DNA of 29,475 bases. Origin: Circinella minor (lineage: Eukaryota > Mucoromycota > Mucoromycetes > Mucorales > Lichtheimiaceae). Made by a program: the position numbers and the translations under genes. The stretch is from positions 1 to 29,475 of the forward strand of contig JAEPRB010000370.1 in NCBI GenBank assembly GCA_016758965.1, in the 5' to 3' direction. Under the pieces are notes generated by a model. It saw nothing but the letters and a program-made list of their open reading frames with translations. It had not been told where the DNA came from and ran no database searches. Of the stretch, positions 22,927-29,475 are shown in pieces (position 1 is the first letter of the stretch; each line of letters starts with the position of its first letter).

Positions 22927-25900
22927 ATGTCAGGCACTAATATTAAGGTTGTGTGTCGTTTTCGACCTCAAAATAAACTCGAGATTAAAGAAGGCGGTAA
23001 ACCCATCATTGATATTAATGATGAAGGGACAGCTGTTAGACTTGGTGTATGTCCCTTATTTTTTTACTTTCTTTTTTCTTCTTTGTCTTTGTACTTATAC
23101 CACATTTATTTGAAGGCTCACAAAACTTCTATAACAATATAGGGTTCTGACAACAAAGCAAACTATGCTTTTGATAAAGTCTTTGGTATGAATACCAAAC
23201 AAGAAGATATTTTCAACTACTCGGTTAAATCGATTGTTGATGGTAATGAATTATTTTATATTTTTCTTTAGAAAGAGGCTTCATTAAACAACAACTTCAT
23301 AACAACATACTAACGATCCATATTATTATTATTTTCCTATAGATGTCGTTGCCGGTTATAACGGAACAGTGTTTGCTTATGGTCAAACAGGTTCAGGTAA
23401 AACATTTACCATGATGGGTTCAAGCATTGATGATACCGAAAACAAAGGTATTATTCCACGTATCGTGGAACAAATTTTCGCCAATATCATGGAATCACCT
23501 GCCAATATGGAATTTACTGTAAAAGTATCCTATATGGAAATTTATATGGAAAAAGTGAAAGATTTATTAAACCGTAAGTAGCTTTTATTATATTATACAT
23601 AATTCCTTTCATCGGTTTTAAAAAAACTAAAATATGTATTATAATTATCTTAAAATAGCTCAACATGATAATTTGCCGATCCATGAAGATAAAGCGAAAG
23701 GTGTTTATGTTAAAGGTGTACTTGAAGTTTATGTTTCATCTACTGAAGAAGTATATGAAGTTATGCGTCGCGGTGGTAATAATCGTGTCGTCGCTTATAC
23801 AAGTAAGTTAAAAAAACACATTATTTCATTTTTGATAAAAAAAAAAGCATCCTAACAAATACAATGTAAAAAAAAAAAAAAAAATTAATAGATATGAATG
23901 CTGAAAGTTCTCGATCTCACTCAATGGTTATGATTACAATCACACAAAAGAATCTTGATACTGGCGCTGCCAAAAGTGGTAAACTCTACCTTGTCGATTT
24001 GGCCGGTTCCGAAAAGGTTGGCAAAACAGGTGCTTCAGGACAAACATTAGAAGAAGCTAAAAAGATTAATAAATCCTTGAGCGCCTTGGGTATGGTTATT
24101 AACTCATTAACGGATGGCAAGGTAATAATAGACTGAGAAAAATAAAAGGTGTTGAAATGTGCATAAGTTATTCATTACTAACATGTTGCTATACTATAAT
24201 AATTATAGTCGAGCCATATTCCATACAGAGATTCTAAATTGACTCGTATTCTTCAAGAATCTTTGGGTGGTAACTCACGTACAACTTTAATCATCAACTG
24301 TTCTCCTTCTTCTTACAATGAAGCCGAAACTATATCAACATTAAAATTTGGTGTTCGTGCCAAGACCATCAAGAATAAGGCCAAGGTCAACGCTGACTTA
24401 TCCCCTGCTGAATTGAAGGCTCTTTTGAAAAAGGTCAAAAGTGATACAGTTTCATATCAACAGTACATTACCGCTTTAGAGGGTGAAATCTCGATTTGGC
24501 GTTCAGGTGGTAAAGTACCCGAAATGAAATGGGCTGCATTGGATAAAAAAAATAACACTGTCAGTAACGCACCAAAACAATCTCCTGCTGTCGCTCGTGC
24601 TATTGCTGAAAGCGTCCCTGTCGTTGATTCAAGACCTTCTACACCTATCCCTGTCCTTGATAAGGATGAGCGTGAAGAATTAGTTAAACGTGAAAATGAA
24701 TTGATTGAGCAAATCAAGGAAAAGGTAATAATAATGGAAATAAAAATAAAAAATAATGACAATGTTTTCTTTTTCTTTTTCATGTCATTTATATTATTGT
24801 TCTAATGAAACTCATTATTTGTGCATATCCATCACTATATTTAAAAAATTTAAGGAAACCGAACTTTCAAGTCGAGAAAAGCAAGTGCAAGAGATCCAAG
24901 AGGAACTTAACCAACTTAAGGAGGCAGAAAAGATACAATCGAACGATAATCAACAAATGACTGCTGAATTGAGTGAAGTCAAAGTTGAACTTGAAAAGGT
25001 TTCTTATGATAGCAAGGAAAGTGCTATTACTGTCGATTCGCTTAAGGAAGCTAATGAAGAATTAACTGCTGAACTTCAAGAATTACGCAAAACATTGGCT
25101 CAAGTTCGTGAATCAGTTGAGAAAGAACAACAGGAAGAACAAAAGGCATCTGAATTGTTACGTAATGCTTCTGTAAGTATTCTTTTTTTTTCGGGGGGAG
25201 GGAAAGGTTAATTATAACATATTGAAATGCTTTTGCTGACTTTTTTTTTTTATTTGAAATCAAAATAATGTATAACGATAGGGTGAGATTAATGAAAAAC
25301 AAAAACAAATATCAGATACACTAAACAATTTGGGAGATGTAAATTCTGAAGAATATACAATGACACCAAAAGAACTTGCTGTCTTGAAACAAGAACTTAG
25401 TGAATCTAAGGCATTGGTTGAGAAACATCAAGAAACCATTCGCATTTTGAATCAAGATAATGATGGTTTATCGAACAAGCGCACTGACTTGGAGAAACGC
25501 ATTGCAACTTTAGAAATAGAATATGAAGAATTACTTGAAAAATCCATTGCTGATGAAGAACATGATGCAAATGTTCAAGATACTATCTCGGAATTAAAGG
25601 TTTGTTTTATTTCTTTGTTGTTTATTATTTATTATTATGATCTTATTGAATCTTAACGTTTTATATTATAAAAAAAATGATAACTTAGACGAAGATCGAA
25701 GCACAATATGCAACCAAGAAAGAGATGCAAGAACGAGAAATTGAAGAACTCAAACGAGATATTGAGCAAAGAAATGAAGAAGAGCAACAACTTAACATTG
25801 CAATTAAAGAACTTCAAGAAACTCATGATCAGCTCCAAGCTGCTGCTGCTGCCCTTACTAAATCAAAACCCAAACCTGCCGCAAATGGTGGCAGCACAAT

Positions 25901-26695
25901 GACTTACGAAGAAAAGGAAAAAGATTTGGAAAATATGCGCAAATCGATGGTTCAACAACTTGCTGATTTTGAAATTATGAAGAAGGCTTTAATGCGTGAT
26001 CTTCAAAATCGTTGTGAAAAGGTGGTCGAGTTGGAGATTTCGCTGGACGAGACACGAGAGCAATACAACAATGTGCTCAGAGCTACCAACAACAAAGCCC
26101 AACAAAAGAAAATGTCCTTCTTAGAAAGGAATCTTGAACAGTTGACTAACGTACAGAAACAGGTAAATTTTATTTATGATGTTTGCATCACATAAACTGG
26201 ATAACAATAATCTGATACATTTATTTTATTTTATTTTTCAAAAATAAATATTTAGTTGGTTGAACAGAATTCGCAATTGAAAAAAGAAGCTGCATTAGCT
26301 GATCGTAAACTTGTTGCACGTAATGAACGAATTCAAAACTTGGAAACGTTGTTGCAAGAAGCGAAACAACGTTTACTTTCTCAAAATGAAAAGTAAGTAC
26401 TTGTAATTAACAGGATTATAAATGTTTACCATGTGATATATGTTTATATTAATTATAATAATAATATTTATGCAAATACAGATTTGAGACACAGCTTCAT
26501 ACAGTAAGAGAACGTTTGGAACAAGCTCGTTCAGCCAAATCGCAGGGCGGTATGGCTTCATTAAATTTTGGTAGAATTGCGAAACCTTTGAGAGGCCGTG
26601 GTGCAGTTGAAGATATTAAAACACTAGATGTTGATGAAAAGGTTGCTATGGCTGCTCGTGATAAGCGTTCATCGTGGATTCCATCTTTCCGATAA
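22927..26695 (+). CDS. KIF5: Conventional kinesin-1 heavy chain (11 exons)
   Basis: A plus-end-directed microtubule motor. Exons: 22927-23046, 23143-23242, 23343-23573, 23659-23802, 23892-24121, 24209-24724, 24855-25172, 25282-25599, 25689-26162, 26256-26392, 26482-26695; 933 residues, close to Neurospora kinesin-1. The motor domain begins at IKVVCRFRP. The P-loop is GQTGSGKT (87-94), switch [10 protein letters not shown] (201-209) and switch II DLAGSE (234-239). [21 protein letters not shown] follows. Neck linker and neck (about 326-390) carry [16 protein letters not shown] and a Trp-containing helix, as in fungal kinesin-1. Several coiled coils cover about 390-880. The tail has RIAKPLRG (894-901), the autoinhibitory IAK motif. 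Intron 8 uses a weak donor, GTTTGT at 25600. The ATG has A at -3. Fungal kinesin-1 works without light chains; none is encoded here. Confidence 0.96.
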
Positions 26696-27108
26696 ACTCT
26701 TCTTCTTTAGAACTTTTAATTTTTATCTCTTTTAACTCCCTTTCAATATATTTTGTCGTTATACGTGTGTCTATATAAATATATATATATTATATACCCT
26801 TCCTTGTTTCTTTTTTTTTTTTTTCTTCAAACTTTTTAAATTTTACACCCCTTTTTTTTCTCCCTCCCCCCAAAAAAAAATCACTTTATTCTTTTGAATT
26901 GAAACTCTTCATACATAAATAATTTGTATCTAAACTTATCCCACTCATATTACATATAAGGCTTTTTTTTCATTTTCTTGTCTTTACCAATATTATTTTA
27001 TTCTTTCTTTCTTTGTTGGTATTCTTTATATTTTATATATATTTTTATCATTTTATATTATTATTATTAAAACAACACTTTTAAGCAGCAGAAATAGTAC
27101 CAATTATA
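26696..27108. other. Shared 3' spacer between convergent kinesin-1 and RMD1-like genes
   Basis: This 413-bp interval separates the stop codons of two genes transcribed towards each other and must hold both 3' UTRs and terminators. It is T-rich with TA repeats near 26777-26798 and a C-rich patch followed by an A run at about 26863-26880. No ORF was accepted. Confidence 0.6.
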
Positions 27109-28521
27109 CTACTTTACAACAGTGGGTGTATGAACACTATAAACATCTTCAACTTGTTCTTCCGCTTCTGCTAATTCTGCTGTAGCCGCTGCCCGTTGTT
27201 CCTTGGAATGATCGAATATCTTACATCCAATTATAGAAAACAACACAAGACCCATAAGCCATTGTAAGTTGTATGAGCTTTTCTCTATTAAATTTTGTCT
27301 CAAAGCAGAAATTTGGGCATCTGCATGCTCTACCTTCTTATTGAGAATAGCAATACGTGATCTAACATCAAAGGCCTGTGAGACAGAAGTATAATAGCCT
27401 GTGAATGTATATGCATATTTAGAATTAGATTAAAATAACTATTTTTTTCTATTCCTTTTGTGTATGCATACATTACCTTCAAGTTCAGATCTACTCCAAT
27501 GTAGTTCAGGTGTATCCAAGAACCCGTCACGAGCATTGCCCATCATTTGCTGATGAAATTCTGCAAGGTCACTAGAAGCATCTTGAAGGTCCCTACGTGA
27601 CGCTCTAAGAGTTTGTGCACGTTCTAAATAGCGATCAAACATATCTTCTAAAGACGCCAACTTGACAGATCTTGCTAAACCATATGAAAAAGCTGCTTTC
27701 GCTAATTGTGGTGAAGAATCAGGATTTAATAAAATTAATCCTCCTCTAAGACCTGTAGGTCTATTTATAGTATTAGTACTCTATTATCTATTTGCTTTGG
27801 TTGATTCAAACTCCATAAATTTACTTACTCGTCTTGATCATAAGCAAAGTGGGTTGTCTCTGTTGTAACTTGACCAATTGGTTTGACACATACAGGTCCC
27901 AGAGTTTCATTTATAAATGCTTCATTATCTTGAGCTGCCCATGTAACACAAGTACCATTGGCAAATACATATGCTTCACCGCCCTGAGGTATATCCACAT
28001 GCATCATATCATGACTTTCATCATTAGCACTACTACTACCTTCACTATCTTTTGGTGATGTAGTAACATATTCTTTGAGTGCAGAGAAATCATAGGATTC
28101 TGCCGTGCAATATGCTTTGCAAATCAAATTCTTTTTTTTTAATAATATAAAGAATAGTTTAGTTGAATTTATATTATTTGATATAGCATATAAAAAAAGA
28201 ATAAAATAGAATATATATATATATATTTACATTAGGTTGAAAATCTTCCTTTGGAGTGACATTGTTGATTTCTGCATCGATTTCCATGACTCGTCGCATT
28301 AAGTTTTGCAATGCACTTGAATCTTGAACTTGTCCTACATGACGTATAGAACGACGTGTAGAATAAAACTTTTGTTTTGAACGAATAATACTAGTAACAT
28401 GGGTAATAGCTGGACGACGACTATGACAACAGTAAGTGCTGTTGCCAATACTACTGTTATTGATATCACGTAGACGGCTTGAACGTAATAGGCCAAAACG
28501 CGCGGTAGTAAATCGTTGCAT
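27109..28521 (-). CDS. RMD1: Mitochondrial RMD1/RMND1-family (DUF155) membrane protein (4 exons)
   Basis: A DUF155-family protein; mitochondrial members (human RMND1, yeast Mrx10) support mitochondrial translation at the inner membrane. Exons (minus): 28521-28231, 28130-27829, 27760-27477, 27398-27109; 388 residues. The N-terminus (MQRFTTARFGLLRSSRLRD) is rich in Arg and Ser with no early acid, a good mitochondrial presequence. The DUF155 domain begins near residue 100 with KAYCTAESYDFSALKEY, then AYVFANGTCVTWAAQDNE, followed by KAAFSYGLARSVKLASLED and the late block QAFDVRSRIAILNKKVEHADAQISALR. A single hydrophobic segment (about 337-354, LQWLMGLVLFSIIGCKIF) near the C-terminus matches the membrane anchor of the family, and about 34 hydrophilic residues follow it. 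A short acidic/Ser insert (around TSPKDSEGSSSANDE) lies early in the domain. The presequence makes the mitochondrial paralogue more likely than the cytosolic yeast Rmd1 type. Confidence 0.9.
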
Positions 28522-29475
28522 AATTCTTTAGCAAGGAAAAAAAGAGGTTTTTTTTTTTTGTAGGAGACTAAAAAGAGTCTTTTTAATCACACGTCGGGAT
28601 TTAAGAGGACTGTAACTAAGCAACGGAGGATATCTAGATTTATACAGGAAGGTTAATAAAATAAGATAACGTCAAAAGGAACACCTTAGGTTTGACAAGA
28701 CTGGGCCCGGTTGAAGGATAGATTTTGAGTTGTTTTGTTTTGTTGCGTTTTTTTTTTCCGAAGGGTGGAAAAATTATGGTGGTTCATAACTAATTGAAAT
28801 ACGAAATTTGGAGTAGGTAATAAATAAATTAGCCTATACGTATCGTATCACTATCAAAAAGAATTACATCAAAACAAACCGCCATTATACACTACCAATT
28901 CTGTGAAGAACACGTACGACAAAAGTATGGTTGTTAACAGTTAACAGACCTTACAGAAAGACATTAATTGAAAAAAGTGAAGAACGGAGAAGAGAAGAAA
29001 AGATTAAGGTCATGTGGAGAACAAATATCAGCAAAAAGATAGACAAGCCAGAGATGAGTAAAATATGAATATTATTTGTCAGAAGGGTAATATAATAGAG
29101 TGAGCCAGCGATTTGTAAGTCTAATTGGTAAATCGAAAGATGAAAAATAGAGAGACAACCCTGATTATATGAAGCAGAAGAAAGGTTCAAAAGAAATTTT
29201 GCAAACATGTGATTTAAAAAGGAGAACGAATAGAGTTACAGAAAAGATTGAAGAATGAAAGGAAATAAATATAAAGCATTGCCATAAAGAAAAGGGCACG
29301 GGTACCATAAGTGGGGCCGACGGATTTAATTATTTTGAAAATTGGCCAAAGCGAAGCTGAGGCCAATTTTTAAAGACTTATTATATTAAAACTCTCCTAT
29401 TATGTAACTATATGGCGTTTTTTATTGAAAAAGAAGTAATATATATAATATACGTATAATAAAATAATAATGTTA
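28522..29475. other. Non-coding right flank, upstream of the RMD1-like gene
   Basis: The first part must hold the promoter of the minus-strand RMD1-like gene; a T10 run lies at about 28550 and a T-rich patch near 28735-28758. The middle (28970-29280) is A/G-rich on the plus strand without ORFs beyond an unconvincing 85-codon minus frame. A short GC-richer patch (29294-29325) precedes the hairpin at 29338-29370. Confidence 0.55.
29338..29370. repeat. Perfect 10-bp-stem inverted repeat with nested hairpin
   Basis: AAAATTGGCC at 29338-29347 is exactly complementary to GGCCAATTTT at 29361-29370. The 13-base loop contains a second small hairpin, AGC-GAA-GCT, at 29350-29358. The element lies in non-coding DNA, could form a cruciform or an RNA stem-loop, and might be the end of a dispersed repeat. 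Function unknown. Confidence 0.75.

Noticed and set aside
1..29475. Bacterial-type systems such as operons, CRISPR arrays or phage modules
   Set aside because: All supported genes are spliced eukaryotic genes; the only repeats are microsatellites, the ~55-bp array and inverted repeats, with no regular repeat-spacer pattern.

Overview
The window looks like nuclear DNA of a fungus, most likely an early-diverging (Mucoromycota-like) filamentous species. The grounds are strongly AT-rich DNA with long A/T homopolymers, 53 short spliceosomal introns (about 68-149 nt, mostly GTAAGT/GTATGT...TAG), a kinesin-1 whose neck and tail are of the fungal type, and a protein set that is purely eukaryotic. The taxon is an inference from gene content and style; no ribosomal marker is present. 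All exon chains were assembled by hand. Each gives one uninterrupted frame from ATG to stop, with phases that add up at every junction.

Layout, left to right. 1-2394: repeat-rich DNA without a complete gene. It holds a possible exon fragment at the very edge, a candidate MITE-like element (about 181-678) with imperfect terminal inverted repeats and an internal ~55-bp tandem repeat, and a possible decayed ORF. 2395-2916 (-): a small Ser-rich protein ending in a mini zinc knuckle, function unknown. 3335-7336 (-): a 17-exon phospholipase D with two HKD motifs and a 12-nt microexon. 7337-10432: a ~3.1 kb gene desert. 10433-12158 (+): a 6-exon NIPA-type magnesium transporter. 13931-20406 (+): a 20-exon dynactin p150Glued. 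22927-26695 (+): an 11-exon conventional kinesin-1 heavy chain. 27109-28521 (-): a 4-exon mitochondrial RMD1/RMND1-family (DUF155) protein, convergent with the kinesin gene. 28522-29475: non-coding, ending near a perfect 10-bp-stem hairpin.

Functionally the most coherent pair is p150Glued next to kinesin-1. One is the microtubule-binding dynein activator subunit and the other the plus-end motor that, in filamentous fungi, carries dynein/dynactin to hyphal tips. The remaining genes (lipid signalling, Mg2+ transport, mitochondrial biogenesis) are ordinary housekeeping neighbours with no evident pathway link.

I found no sign of a new multigene system. The points most worth a second look are the small zinc-knuckle protein, the extra charged helix plus Asp tract inserted in p150Glued, the PLD microexon, the MITE-like element, the G-run cluster at a NIPA splice donor, and the terminal hairpin.
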